From NCBI RefSeq assembly GCF_032461945.1, contig NZ_JAWCUD010000001.1, forward strand, positions 1,302,001-1,366,000: DNA of 64,000 nucleotides. Reading direction: 5' to 3'. Both the position numbers and the translations under genes were made by a program. A model generated the notes under the pieces. The model worked only from the letters and a program-made list of their open reading frames with translations. It ran no database searches and had not been told where the DNA came from. Shown in pieces: positions 42,349 to 51,174 of this stretch (positions are counted from its first letter, which is position 1; the number at the start of each line of letters is the position of its first letter). The DNA is from Paenibacillus_E violae (GTDB lineage Bacteria; Bacillota; Bacilli; Paenibacillales; NBRC-103111).

Positions 42349-43533
42349 ATGTTTACAGTTCTTGTCGTCGATGATGAAGCAAATGTGCGCCACCCGGTAT
42401 GCAGAACCCTTTCGCGGTTAGATGGCGTGGGAGAAGTGCTGGATGCAGCAAATGGACTTGAGGCAATGGCTTTGTTAAAGAAGCAGAAAGTCCATCTCCT
42501 TATTACGGATATCCGCATGCCTGCAGCGGATGGTCTGCAATTAGCGGAATTTGCGCGGGAGCATTCGCCTGGAACCGATGTATACGTGCTCACAGGGCAT
42601 GCGGAGTTCGATTATGCACAGAAGGCAATGGAGCACGGGGTTCATGCCTATTTGCTTAAGCCATTGTCCAAGGAAAAGCTCAGAGAGGTCTTTCTGGCAT
42701 CCTATGAGAAGCATCGTCGCAGACAGGAATCTCAACAAGTTAATGTCATTAGAGAACGTGCGCTATTAGAAAAGCGTCTTCATGATTTGCTCCAAGGCGT
42801 TCCGGTTCCAACTTTCGATGAAGGCTTGATTCCGTCTCATAAGAAAATCATGCTCGTTTCCTTTTCAACTAAAGACTTAAGGTCATTAGGGGAAGCTTCT
42901 GTGCGTTATTTTATCAGGGAGTGCGCATATGAGGCATTCAGCCGTCTGGGCACAGCAGCCGTGTGTCTAGAGGACAGGCTCGTCACAGTCGTGCTGTTTG
43001 CTAATCAATGCGATCAGGAGGCTTGGGAGAGGGAAGTGCAAGAGACGTCGAAGTGGATGGCGGCAAAGCTGCGAATTGAGGTGAAGACAGGGTATGGGGG
43101 AGCGACGAAGGAGATCGGAGATCTTAGCTTGATGTACATCCGCAGTATGATCAGCCTTGGATTTACAGAAATTACGCGTAAAGAAAGTGGCGGTGAATCG
43201 TTCCCGCCGATCATCCGAGCGCTTCTTGGCTATGTTCACAAAGAGTATGCCGGTGCGGCCAACTTGTCCGACTTTGCCCAGCAATACCAAATCAACCCCA
43301 ATTATTTGAGCAACTTATTTCACCAGGAAACGGGGATGACTTATACGCACTATTTAACGCAGCACCGCTTGACTGAGGCTAAAAAGTGGTTAAGAGATAC
43401 GAATTTGAAGATCTACGAGGTGTGTGAAAAAGTGGGCTACAAGGACCCTGCATATTTCAGCCGAATCTTCAAAACGTTCGAGGGGATAGCTCCGGGAGCT
43501 TATCGGACAGTGGACGGAACTTTCCTAACTTAA
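42349..43533 (+). CDS. YesN-type response regulator (TCS 4)
   Basis: Regulator of 394 residues. Receiver about 1-120, with VVDDEA, phosphoacceptor Asp in LLITDIRMPAADG and KP in LLKPLS. A middle region about 130-285 follows, then the AraC HTH about 290-394 (ANLSDFAQQYQINPNYLSNLF, ends GIAPGAYRTVD). ATG 42349 follows GGGAGGTTGATCGTG; in-frame ATG 42295 lies inside the binding-protein gene. It most likely activates importer B, which starts 106 bp downstream. Confidence 0.93.
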   Translation: MFTVLVVDDEANVRHPVCRTLSRLDGVGEVLDAANGLEAMALLKKQKVHLLITDIRMPAADGLQLAEFAREHSPGTDVYVLTGHAEFDYAQKAMEHGVHAYLLKPLSKEKLREVFLASYEKHRRRQESQQVNVIRERALLEKRLHDLLQGVPVPTFDEGLIPSHKKIMLVSFSTKDLRSLGEASVRYFIRECAYEAFSRLGTAAVCLEDRLVTVVLFANQCDQEAWEREVQETSKWMAAKLRIEVKTGYGGATKEIGDLSLMYIRSMISLGFTEITRKESGGESFPPIIRALLGYVHKEYAGAANLSDFAQQYQINPNYLSNLFHQETGMTYTHYLTQHRLTEAKKWLRDTNLKIYEVCEKVGYKDPAYFSRIFKTFEGIAPGAYRTVDGTFLT

Positions 43534-43639
43534 GTCCAAGAAATCGAAGATGCGTTACCTATACGGGTTGTCCACCCCTGTTTATACTAAATGTAAGGGC
43601 TTTCTTAATAGGCTCGAAATTTGAAGGGAGCGTTAATCG

Positions 43640-44947
43640 ATGAAAAACGTGTCGAAGGGTAAGGCCTTAGGTTTACTAATGGCTTCCGTCCTCCTTCTTA
43701 GTGCTTGCAGCAGTGGTGGAGGAGCACCGGAAGCAGTAAAAACGGATGCGAAAGCAAGCGATGGCAAGAAAGTTCAACTTCAAATGTGGTTTTGGCAGGG
43801 GGCTTCATTCGAAAAAATCATCCCAGAGTTTAACCGCACCCATCCTAACATCGAGATCATTCCACAAATTTACAAATGGGAAGATGCGCACAAAAAGCTT
43901 TTAACGGCGATGTCAGCGGGGTCTGGAGCTCCGGATATCGCAATGATCGATATTTCCCAGTTGGATCAGTTTCTGAAATACCCAGATAAATTTAATGATC
44001 TTAATACTTTTGGCGCCAAGGAAATAGCCAAAGACTTTCTTGACTGGAAGTGGAAACAATCCACGGTCGGCGAGAAACAGCTTGGTCTTCCGACGGATAT
44101 CGGTCCGATGGTGCTCTATTATCGGCAGGATTTGTTCCAACAAGCTGGATTACCGTCCGAACCGAACGACGTTGCAGCCAAGATCAAGACGTGGGACGAT
44201 TTCCTAGCTGCAGGTAAAACGCTTAAAGAGAAAACGGGGGCCGATATTTTATCGAATCCTAATGAACTTTTCGGCGCTATTCGTGATCAAGGGGATGAGT
44301 TGTACTTCGATAAGGACGATCAGCTCATCATTGAAAAAAATCCGCAAGTAAAGAAAGCTTTGGAATATTTTAAAAAGGCTCGTGACATGGGTATTGCGGG
44401 TAGTTATGATCAAAAGAATGCTCTTCAAGAGTATTCGGCAGCTCTCAACTCAGGCAAAATTGCCACGTATATCTCAGCAGCATGGGGCCGAGGACATGTC
44501 GAAACCCGTGCTCCGGATACGAAAGGGAAATGGCGCGCAGCGAAAATTCCGGAAGGCACTGGCAACATGGGCGGATCGTTCCTGACCATCCCTAAGGAGT
44601 CCAAATACGCGAAGGAAGCTTACACCGCTATTAGTTGGCTGATTTCTCCTCAGCAGCAGCTCGAAGTCTTTAAACTATCCGGCAACTTCCCTTCAACACC
44701 ATCCGTATATGGGGACAAGGCTTTCACAGAAACGGGTTATGAGTTTTGGGGCAATCAGAAGCTTGGTGTGTTGTACTCTGAAGTTGCTAAAGACGTAAAA
44801 GTGCAGCGTAAGGGGCCAAACTATCAAACGGTTGCGGATATCATTGGCGACGGCATGCAAGCTGTAGCGGTAGATAAAACGAAAGATCCTGATAAAGAGT
44901 TCTGGTCACTCGTCGAGAAAGCCAAAACGAAATTGAAGAATAAATAA
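43640..44947 (+). CDS. Sugar-binding lipoprotein (importer B)
   Basis: Binding protein of 435 residues with lipobox LSAC (Cys23) and a Ser/Gly linker. The mature domain has the CUT1 pattern (MWFWQGASFEKIIPEFNRTHPNIEI, GAPDIAMIDISQLDQF, LGLPTDIGPMVLYYRQDLF). GAAGGGAG precedes the start. The permeases follow after a strong hairpin. It is a paralogue of the TCS 4 binding protein, so the two may bind related sugars. Confidence 0.94.
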   Translation: MKNVSKGKALGLLMASVLLLSACSSGGGAPEAVKTDAKASDGKKVQLQMWFWQGASFEKIIPEFNRTHPNIEIIPQIYKWEDAHKKLLTAMSAGSGAPDIAMIDISQLDQFLKYPDKFNDLNTFGAKEIAKDFLDWKWKQSTVGEKQLGLPTDIGPMVLYYRQDLFQQAGLPSEPNDVAAKIKTWDDFLAAGKTLKEKTGADILSNPNELFGAIRDQGDELYFDKDDQLIIEKNPQVKKALEYFKKARDMGIAGSYDQKNALQEYSAALNSGKIATYISAAWGRGHVETRAPDTKGKWRAAKIPEGTGNMGGSFLTIPKESKYAKEAYTAISWLISPQQQLEVFKLSGNFPSTPSVYGDKAFTETGYEFWGNQKLGVLYSEVAKDVKVQRKGPNYQTVADIIGDGMQAVAVDKTKDPDKEFWSLVEKAKTKLKNK

Positions 44948-44956
44948 AGGCCAATA

Positions 44957-45009
44957 GGGGGCAATTTCGATTCACTGGCCCATAGTGGCGATGGAAGCGA
45001 ATTGCTCCC
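44957..45009 (+). other. Intercistronic hairpin between binding protein and permease
   Basis: GGGGGCAATTTCG (44957-44969) pairs with CGAATTGCTCCC (44998-45009), with an inner CACT/AGTG stem and no T-run. Such hairpins often stabilise the upstream mRNA so the binding protein is made in excess over the permeases. Confidence 0.65.
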
Positions 45010-45036
45010 TGTAGGTATATCTTATGAGGATAGGAT

Positions 45037-45927
45037 GTGGAGCCGATGAAAGGGTTCAAAGCCCATCTGGCGCCCTACGTAATGATTTCTCCATTTTATA
45101 TTCTCTTTATCGCTTTCAGCCTGTTTCCCATCCTGTTCTCGCTGTATCTGGCGTTTCATTCCTGGGATGGGCTTGGCCCCATGGAGTTTGTAGGGTTTCG
45201 CAATTTTCGTAATCTGTTGACGGACGATCCGGAATTCTGGACATCGGTCGGCAACACTTTTGTTATTTGGTTTCTGTCCACTGTGCCTCAGCTGTTCGCT
45301 GCACTCGTGATTGCCTTTTTGCTTAATGCAGCTTTTATGCGGTTTAAGGACTTTTACCGGGCGGTTTATTTTCTACCTAACATTACTTCAATTGTAGCGG
45401 TTGCCATCATCTTCGGATCGTTTTTTGGCAGCCAATTCGGTCTCATTAACGGCCTGCTGCAGGCAATAGGGCTTCCTCGCATTGAATGGATCAATGATCC
45501 GTTTTGGGTGAAAGTTGCCATCTCGCTCATGGTCATCTGGCGTTGGTCCGGTTATAACGCAATCATTTACTTGGCGGGACTTCAGAGCATCCCGCATGAT
45601 TTGTACGAGGCAGCTACCATTGACGGAGCCAGCCGCAAGCAGCAGTTCTTCAGCATTACGTTGCCTCTTCTGAAGCCAATTATTCTCTTTACTGTTATTC
45701 TCTCGACGATTGGCGGTATGCAGCTGTTTACGGAACCGCTCATTCTGGTTGGCAATACCGGAGGAGCGACGAAAGGCGGGCTGACGCTGGTGTTATACCT
45801 GTATAATCAGGCGTTTGGCAACCAAATGTTCGGTTATGCTTCCGCAGTTGCATGGATGCTGTTTCTGATTATCGGCATATTTTCATTTGTGAATTGGAAG
45901 TTCGTCTCAAGAGGGGAGGGAGTCTGA
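45037..45927 (+). CDS. Carbohydrate ABC importer permease, MalF/UgpA type (importer B)
   Basis: Membrane protein of 296 residues with six predicted helices and EAA loop DLYEAATIDGASRKQQFFSITLP (about 188-210). The start is GTG 45037 or ATG 45046; GAGGATAGG lies just upstream and suits GTG better. The next permease starts on the last base of this stop codon (TGATG). Confidence 0.93.
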   Translation: MEPMKGFKAHLAPYVMISPFYILFIAFSLFPILFSLYLAFHSWDGLGPMEFVGFRNFRNLLTDDPEFWTSVGNTFVIWFLSTVPQLFAALVIAFLLNAAFMRFKDFYRAVYFLPNITSIVAVAIIFGSFFGSQFGLINGLLQAIGLPRIEWINDPFWVKVAISLMVIWRWSGYNAIIYLAGLQSIPHDLYEAATIDGASRKQQFFSITLPLLKPIILFTVILSTIGGMQLFTEPLILVGNTGGATKGGLTLVLYLYNQAFGNQMFGYASAVAWMLFLIIGIFSFVNWKFVSRGEGV

Positions 45928-46811
45928 TGGTGCCATCATCTTCCAAAGTATCCTTCGGACGCGTCATCACTGCTGTTGCTGTGAAAAAGACAAGAGCGCC
46001 GGGCACCCTTTGGCTCCATGTAGTCATGATTACCGGGGCGATTCTATCCCTGTTTCCTTTCTATTGGCTGCTTGTCATGTCAACAGCGACGACAGCGGAC
46101 ATGTTCCGGTTTCCACCTCGGCTTCTGCCTGGAGACCAACTGCTTGTCAATATTGGAAAAGTGCTTGATCATGTCGGCTTTTTTCGCTCATTTAGCAATA
46201 GTCTTCTTGTTGCAGGCACACATACGGCGTTAGTGTTGTTTTTCTGCTCTTTAGCAGGATTTGCCTTTGCGAAATTCCAGTTTCCAGCGAAGGCGCCGTT
46301 ATTCTTCTTTTTATTAGCGACAATGATGGTGCCTCAACAGTTAGGTCTTATACCACAATTCATCATTATGCAAAAACTTGGCTGGATCAATGATCTCAAA
46401 GCGCTTATTGTACCAGGAGCGGCCAGCGCGTTCGGGATCTTCTGGATGCGGCAGTATACGACTTCGGTCGTTCATGACGAGCTTATAAATGCCGGTCGAA
46501 TAGACGGCTGTAACTCGTTCGATCTTTATTGGAGAGTCGCGCTTCCGGTACTGCGTCCAGCACTTGCGACACTGGGAATCATTACGTTTCTAGGGTCGTG
46601 GAACGATTACCTGTGGCCGCTTGTCGTCATTTCAGTGCAGGAAAAGTTTACAATCCAGATGTTGATTGCCTCTATGAACGGGGTGTACAGCACTGATTAC
46701 TCCATGGTCATGGCGGCTACATTAATGGCTACCGTGCCGCTCATCATTGTATTTTCGCTATTCAGCCGCCAGTTTATTGCCGGTCTTATGCAAGGGTCGG
46801 TGAAAGATTAA
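45927..46811 (+). CDS. Carbohydrate ABC importer permease, MalG type (importer B)
   Basis: Membrane protein of 294 residues with six predicted helices and EAA loop ELINAGRIDGCNSFDLYWRVALP (about 189-211). ATG 45927 has GAGGGGAGGGAG upstream; a longer in-frame start at 45852 would lie inside the first permease gene. It ends the importer B unit at a strong terminator, again without an ATPase gene. Confidence 0.93.
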   Translation: MVPSSSKVSFGRVITAVAVKKTRAPGTLWLHVVMITGAILSLFPFYWLLVMSTATTADMFRFPPRLLPGDQLLVNIGKVLDHVGFFRSFSNSLLVAGTHTALVLFFCSLAGFAFAKFQFPAKAPLFFFLLATMMVPQQLGLIPQFIIMQKLGWINDLKALIVPGAASAFGIFWMRQYTTSVVHDELINAGRIDGCNSFDLYWRVALPVLRPALATLGIITFLGSWNDYLWPLVVISVQEKFTIQMLIASMNGVYSTDYSMVMAATLMATVPLIIVFSLFSRQFIAGLMQGSVKD

Positions 46812-46825
46812 TAGTTAACAGAGTT

Positions 46826-46855
46826 AAACGTTCACTCGATGAGTGGACGTTTTTT
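46826..46855 (+). terminator. Terminator of importer B
   Basis: AACGTTCACTC pairs with GAGTGGACGTT across a 3-nt loop, followed by six T. Confidence 0.88.
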
Positions 46856-46945
46856 GTGCGGATGGAATGCCTTCAATCGTGTAAAATGAGAAAAGATAGG
46901 CATAATGATGAGCTTCCTTTTCAAAAAAATAATGAGGTGAGCCTA

Positions 46946-47719
46946 ATGAACGATTCTGCTTTACATTTTTATGATGAGCTTGCAGAAGACTACCATTTAA
47001 TTTTCGAGGAATGGACACGAGCCATTGCTTCGCAAGGAGAAACATTAAGCAGAATCATCCGCTCGAAATTAACGGCTTCAGTTACTGAAGAAACGACACT
47101 GTTGGACTGTTCTTGTGGGATTGGCACACAGGCAATAGGCTTGGCATTAAATGGATTTAAAGTGACTGCGACAGATTTAAGTCCAGTGTCCGTAGAAAGG
47201 GCCAAAAAAGAGGCTGAGTCTTTTGGGGTTGAATTAAATGGAGGAGTAGCTGATTTTCGATCGTTGGACAAAGACGTTTCCGGTATGTTTCACATCGTTC
47301 TTTCGGCTGATAACGCAATCCCTCACCTTCTTACGGATGAAGAACTACTTAAAGCCGCTAGTAATATGTATAAAAAATTGGAAATTAATGGGTTAATCCT
47401 GATTACAATGAGAGATTATGATGAATTAGTAAAATCGAAGCCAAAAGCTACGGAACCGCGTATTTTTGATCAGGGTAAACGCATTGTTTTTCAAATTTGG
47501 GACTGGGAAGAGGAGTCGGCTGCTTATCTGACTAATCACTTTATTATGCAAGAAATTGACGGCGTGTGGAAAACTAAGCATAATAAAACGAGATACAGAG
47601 CTTTGCTGCGAGAGGAATTTAGTCGTATTTTGACACAAGCGGGATTCTCTTCCATTGAATGGCAGATGCCGTCCGAAACAGGGTATTACCAGCCGATTGT
47701 CACTGCACGAAAAAAATAA
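46946..47719 (+). CDS. Class I SAM-dependent methyltransferase
   Basis: Cytoplasmic protein of 257 residues. SAM-binding motif I reads LLDCSCGIGTQAIGLALNG (about 55-73), motif II VTATDLSP, and the post-motif VLSADNAIPHLL. The C-terminal part (about 175-255) is a cap-like beta region (YLTNHFIMQEIDGVWKTKHNKTRYRAL). ATG 46946 follows AATGAGGTGAG. It resembles glycine/sarcosine-N-methyltransferase-type small-molecule methyltransferases in layout, but the substrate is not determined. Confidence 0.88.
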   Translation: MNDSALHFYDELAEDYHLIFEEWTRAIASQGETLSRIIRSKLTASVTEETTLLDCSCGIGTQAIGLALNGFKVTATDLSPVSVERAKKEAESFGVELNGGVADFRSLDKDVSGMFHIVLSADNAIPHLLTDEELLKAASNMYKKLEINGLILITMRDYDELVKSKPKATEPRIFDQGKRIVFQIWDWEEESAAYLTNHFIMQEIDGVWKTKHNKTRYRALLREEFSRILTQAGFSSIEWQMPSETGYYQPIVTARKK

Positions 47720-47740
47720 TAGGGTAAAAGGATGGTGCAG

Positions 47741-48283
47741 ATGTCTCAACCACTAGTCTATGTTCGGTTCCCTGAAGAAGCGGACATTGCACAGATCATC
47801 GCAATGAACAAGCGCAATAGGGCGTTTTTCGAGCAATTTTCTCCAAGTAATTCCGATGACTATTACACAGAGGAGCACATGCTCCAATGGCTGAATAAGA
47901 GCAGGATCGATCGAATGGAGGATCGGAAATACTCCTTCGTGGTATGCCAAACGGAAGATGAACAGATCGTCGGTACCATCGGGTTGACGTATGTCGTACG
48001 GGGACCTCTACAGAGCTGCATGATTGGCTACAATTTGGACCAGGCGGCCAACGGCAAGGGTTATATGACGGAAGCAGTGAAACAAGTGGTGCGTTATGCT
48101 TTCGAGGAACTGAGGATTCACCGGATTATTGGCGAAGCTTCTCCTAAGAATCCTGGTTCAATTCGTGTGTTAGAGAAGGCCGGTTTCCACAAGGAAGGGA
48201 TCTCCCGCAGCAATGTGAAGATTAATGGCGTGTGGGAGGACCATCAAGTTCTGGCCATTATTAATCCCAATCCGGATATTTAG
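47741..48283 (+). CDS. GNAT acetyltransferase, RimJ/RimL type
   Basis: Protein of 180 residues with the GNAT pattern of ribosomal-protein N-acetyltransferases: VRFPEEADIAQIIAMNKRNR at the start, MIGYNLDQAANGKGYMTEAVKQVVRYAF (acetyl-CoA site) and NPGSIRVLEKAGFHKEG. ATG 47741 is preferred, with AAAGGATGG at proper distance; ATG 47732 overlaps that site. It follows the methyltransferase by 21 bp and probably shares its transcript. Acceptor unknown. Confidence 0.9.
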   Translation: MSQPLVYVRFPEEADIAQIIAMNKRNRAFFEQFSPSNSDDYYTEEHMLQWLNKSRIDRMEDRKYSFVVCQTEDEQIVGTIGLTYVVRGPLQSCMIGYNLDQAANGKGYMTEAVKQVVRYAFEELRIHRIIGEASPKNPGSIRVLEKAGFHKEGISRSNVKINGVWEDHQVLAIINPNPDI

Positions 48284-48302
48284 GCTGTTTAATACGAAGA
48301 TC

Positions 48303-48327
48303 AGACCCATCCTGTGGGTCTTTTTTT
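48303..48327 (+). terminator. Terminator after the GNAT gene
   Basis: AGACCCA pairs with TGGGTCT across a 5-nt loop, followed by a T-run. Confidence 0.88.
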
Positions 48328-48367
48328 GGCATTTAACCATGGTTCAGATGATCGGGAAAATAGGGGG

Positions 48368-48398
48368 TTGACTTGGAGTTAACTCCAAGGGGTAGACT
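48368..48398 (+). promoter_or_regulatory. MerR-type promoter of the aldo/keto reductase operon
   Basis: TTGACT (48368-48373) and TAGACT (48393-48398) are separated by 19 bp, the overlong spacer that MerR-family activators correct by twisting DNA. The spacer region holds a perfect 18-bp palindrome CTTGGAGTTAACTCCAAG (48372-48389), the operator type of AdhR/MerR regulators. Confidence 0.9.
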
Positions 48399-48442
48399 AG
48401 TTTTGTGGAAGACGATATGAATTTGAAAGTGAGGAACAATGA

Positions 48443-49423
48443 ATGGACTATGTGAAGCTTGGAAATACGGGTTTGGATTTATCACGAATTTGTCTAGGGT
48501 GTATGAGCTTCGGTGTTGCAGAGCGATGGGTTCATCCATGGGTGCTTGATGAAGAGCGCAGCCGTCCTATTATCAAAAAAGCGCTGGAGCAGGGTATTAA
48601 CTTTTTTGATACGGCAAATGTGTATTCGGATGGTACCAGCGAGGAAATCGTTGGACGCGCACTAAAGGATTATGCCAATCGAGATGAAATTGTTCTTGCG
48701 ACGAAGGTTCATTTCCGTATGCATCAAGGTCCGAATGGTGCCGGTCTTTCCCGCAAGGCGATCATGAGTGAGATCGACAAGAGCCTTAAGCGATTGGGAA
48801 CAGATTATATAGACCTGTACCAAATTCATCGCTGGGACTACAACACGCCAATTGAAGAAACGATGGAAGCCCTGCATGATATTGTTAAGGCAGGGAAGGC
48901 AAGATACATTGGCGCTTCCGCGATGTACGCCTGGCAGTTCCTGAAGGCATTGCACACGGCTGAAAAACATGGGTGGACTCGGTTTGTATCGATGCAGAAT
49001 CATTTGAACCTCATATACCGTGAAGAGGAGAGGGAGATGCTGCCGCTTTGCAAGGAAGAGAAAATCGGCGTTATTCCATACAGTCCGCTTGCTTCAGGAC
49101 GATTGACACGTGATTGGTCGGAAGCGACGCATCGTTCTGAAACCGATCAAGTTCAGAAATCAAAATATGATGCTACGGCAAATACGGATAAACTCATTGT
49201 TGAGCGTGTTGCGGCAATCGCAGAGCAGCATGGTGTCCCTCGGGCGCAAATCGCTCTCGCATGGTTATTGCAGAAGGAACCAGTAACAGCTCCTATTATC
49301 GGTGCAACGAAAATGTCAAATCTCGAAGACGCTGTAGCGGCTCTTTCCATTTCGCTATCACGTGAAGAAGTTGCTTCACTCGAAGAGCCGTATGTTCCTC
49401 ATCGGGTTATTGGTGCCATTTAA
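48443..49423 (+). CDS. Aldo/keto reductase
   Basis: Cytoplasmic NADPH-dependent reductase of 326 residues with the TIM-barrel AKR pattern. Catalytic Asp and Tyr are in FFDTANVYSDGTSEE, Lys in LATKVHF, and His in YQIHRWD. The C-terminal NADP-binding region includes APIIGATKMSNLEDAV. AGTGAGGAAC precedes the start. The MerR-type regulator gene 34 bp downstream and the MerR promoter upstream suggest induction by aldehydes or other electrophiles and a detoxifying role. Confidence 0.94.
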   Translation: MDYVKLGNTGLDLSRICLGCMSFGVAERWVHPWVLDEERSRPIIKKALEQGINFFDTANVYSDGTSEEIVGRALKDYANRDEIVLATKVHFRMHQGPNGAGLSRKAIMSEIDKSLKRLGTDYIDLYQIHRWDYNTPIEETMEALHDIVKAGKARYIGASAMYAWQFLKALHTAEKHGWTRFVSMQNHLNLIYREEEREMLPLCKEEKIGVIPYSPLASGRLTRDWSEATHRSETDQVQKSKYDATANTDKLIVERVAAIAEQHGVPRAQIALAWLLQKEPVTAPIIGATKMSNLEDAVAALSISLSREEVASLEEPYVPHRVIGAI

Positions 49424-49457
49424 TTAATATAAAGACTGAGAAAGGGGGGCGAGCAAC

Positions 49458-49844
49458 ATGTTAATTGCCGAAGCAAGTGAAAAATTTGACTTGTCACAAG
49501 ATACTCTTCGTTATTATGAACGAATCGGACTTATTCCAAGGGTGAATCGAAATAAAAGCGGAATCAGGGATTATACGGAAGAAGATTGCAAATGGGTTGA
49601 ATTTATTAAATGTATGCGAGGCGTAGGTCTTCCGGTTGAAGTTTTGATTGAGTACGTAGCGTTGTTTCAACAGGGCGATGAGACGAAAGAAGCTAGAAAA
49701 GAGCTCCTCGTTGAACAGCGTGAGCAGCTCAGAACAAGGATGGAAGATATGAAAAATGTATTGTTACGTTTAGATGATAAGATTAACAGATACGAACAAA
49801 CCATTGCTGCAAGAGAAAAAACGCTAAATAGATCGTTAGACTAG
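49458..49844 (+). CDS. MerR-family regulator of the aldo/keto reductase operon
   Basis: Regulator of 128 residues. The winged helix-turn-helix reads LIAEASEKFDLSQDTLRYYERIGLIP and GIRDYTEEDCKWVEFIKCMRGVGLP; a dimerising coiled coil fills about 80-125. It has one Cys in each of EEDCKW and IKCMRG, plausible thiol sensors as in AdhR-type proteins. AAAGGGGGGCGAG precedes the start. Being in the operon it activates gives positive feedback. Confidence 0.93.
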   Translation: MLIAEASEKFDLSQDTLRYYERIGLIPRVNRNKSGIRDYTEEDCKWVEFIKCMRGVGLPVEVLIEYVALFQQGDETKEARKELLVEQREQLRTRMEDMKNVLLRLDDKINRYEQTIAAREKTLNRSLD

Positions 49845-49868
49845 TTTTAACTCTACGAGAAACCACAT

Positions 49869-49917
49869 GCGACAACGCGCCATTCTTACGTTATAATAGT
49901 AGTTGAAAACGTTTCCG
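49869..49917 (+). promoter_or_regulatory. Promoter and cre-like site of the serine hydrolase gene
   Basis: GCGACA (49869-49874), 17 bp, TATAAT (49892-49897). TGAAAACGTTTCCG (49904-49917) matches the cre consensus at 12 of 14 positions and covers the expected transcription start, so CcpA repression is likely. Confidence 0.6.
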
Positions 49918-49932
49918 AGAGGGGCTGTGGCT

Positions 49933-51096
49933 GTGGGTAGAAACGATCGATTAGGCGAGCGGTTGACTCCGCTGTTGAAGAGCTTTATGGAGAAAGGGCC
50001 AGTTGGCTGTGCATGTACGGTAGTACACCGGGGAGAAGTGATCTACCAGGAAACCCTGGGGTATGCGGATTTGGACAAAAAGCAAGAGATCAATCTGAAC
50101 ACCGTCTACCGGATTTATTCCATGACCAAGGTAGTAACCTGTGTTGCAGCACTCATGCTTTATGAGAAAGGCCTTTATCTGCTAAACGATCCACTAGGTG
50201 ATTATTTGCCGGAGTTTCAAAACCCGCAGGTGTACAAGTATAACGATTTCGGTGTGAAGACTTTGGTCCCGGCGGGAGCTCCGATTCGGATCAAGGATCT
50301 GTTTATGATGACTTCCGGGATTACATATGGTGGAGACGGCAATGAAACGGAACGCCAAACGCGCGCGAAAATGGAAAAAGCAGCCGAGACCATGGATACT
50401 CGAACAGCGGTCAAAGCGATTGCGTCCGTACCGCTTGCCTTTGAGCCTGGTACTCGTTGGAAATACGGGATGAGCCACGATGTTCTTGCCGCATTGATTG
50501 AGGTGTTGTCAGGCCAAAAGTTTGGCGATTTTCTGGAGAAGGAAATTTTCGAGCCGCTAGGCATGAAAGATACCTCCTTCCGTATGAGAGAGGATCAGCG
50601 TGACCGACTGTGCACGATGTATGATTGTGCTGCTGATGGCACAATGACACCTAACACTAGATTGGATGCCTGCTATCAGCCGGATTGTCAGTTGGAGAGC
50701 GGAGGAGCTGGGCTGCTTTCGACAATTGGGGATTACAGCAAGTTTGCGCAAGTACTCTCGAATGGCGGCGAACTAGGTGGAACTCGTATCTTAAGCCCCA
50801 AAACCGTTCAATTGATGGCAACGAATCATTTGAGTGCTCAACAGCTGCGAGATTTCGACTGGACGCAAATGAGCGGTTATGGCTATGGCCTAGGCGTTCG
50901 CGTATTGCTGGATCCTGCGGCTGGCGGAAACAACGGTTCAATCGGTGAATTCGGTTGGGCGGGTATGGCAGGATCCTATTTGCTAATCGATCCCAAAGAA
51001 GAGCTCTCTATTGTCTATATGCAGCAGTTGCTTCCGAGCCGCGAGCCTTTTATTCATCCGCGGATTCGGGCTGTTGTTTATGGAGCGATGGAGTAA
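49933..51096 (+). CDS. Class C beta-lactamase-fold serine hydrolase
   Basis: Protein of 387 residues of the serine beta-lactamase/penicillin-binding-like family. The active-site motif SxxK is SMTK in YRIYSMTKVV; the second motif would be YGMSH (Tyr-x-x-Ser in place of Tyr-x-Asn). No signal peptide or membrane anchor is present, so it is probably a cytoplasmic esterase or amidase and not a drug-resistance enzyme. GTG 49933 is chosen because GAGAGGGG lies eight bases upstream; GTG 49927 is too close and TTG 49903 has no site. Confidence 0.87.
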   Translation: MGRNDRLGERLTPLLKSFMEKGPVGCACTVVHRGEVIYQETLGYADLDKKQEINLNTVYRIYSMTKVVTCVAALMLYEKGLYLLNDPLGDYLPEFQNPQVYKYNDFGVKTLVPAGAPIRIKDLFMMTSGITYGGDGNETERQTRAKMEKAAETMDTRTAVKAIASVPLAFEPGTRWKYGMSHDVLAALIEVLSGQKFGDFLEKEIFEPLGMKDTSFRMREDQRDRLCTMYDCAADGTMTPNTRLDACYQPDCQLESGGAGLLSTIGDYSKFAQVLSNGGELGGTRILSPKTVQLMATNHLSAQQLRDFDWTQMSGYGYGLGVRVLLDPAAGGNNGSIGEFGWAGMAGSYLLIDPKEELSIVYMQQLLPSREPFIHPRIRAVVYGAME

Positions 51097-51110
51097 AATT
51101 TCTTAGCATT

Positions 51111-51164
51111 AAAAAAGAGGCGACCCCAAGGTCATTACATTGACCGAGGGTTTGCCTCTTTTTA
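51111..51164. terminator. Bidirectional terminator between hydrolase and ohr
   Basis: AAAAAGAGGC pairs with GCCTCTTTTT, with an inner AAGGTCA/TGACC stem, A-run on the left and T-run on the right; serves both convergent genes. Confidence 0.85.
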
Positions 51165-51174
51165 TTAGGCAAAC

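Noticed and set aside
49933..51096. Antibiotic-resistance class C beta-lactamase
   Set aside because: No signal peptide, and the second motif is YGMSH in place of Tyr-x-Asn, which fits cytoplasmic esterase-like serine hydrolases better.
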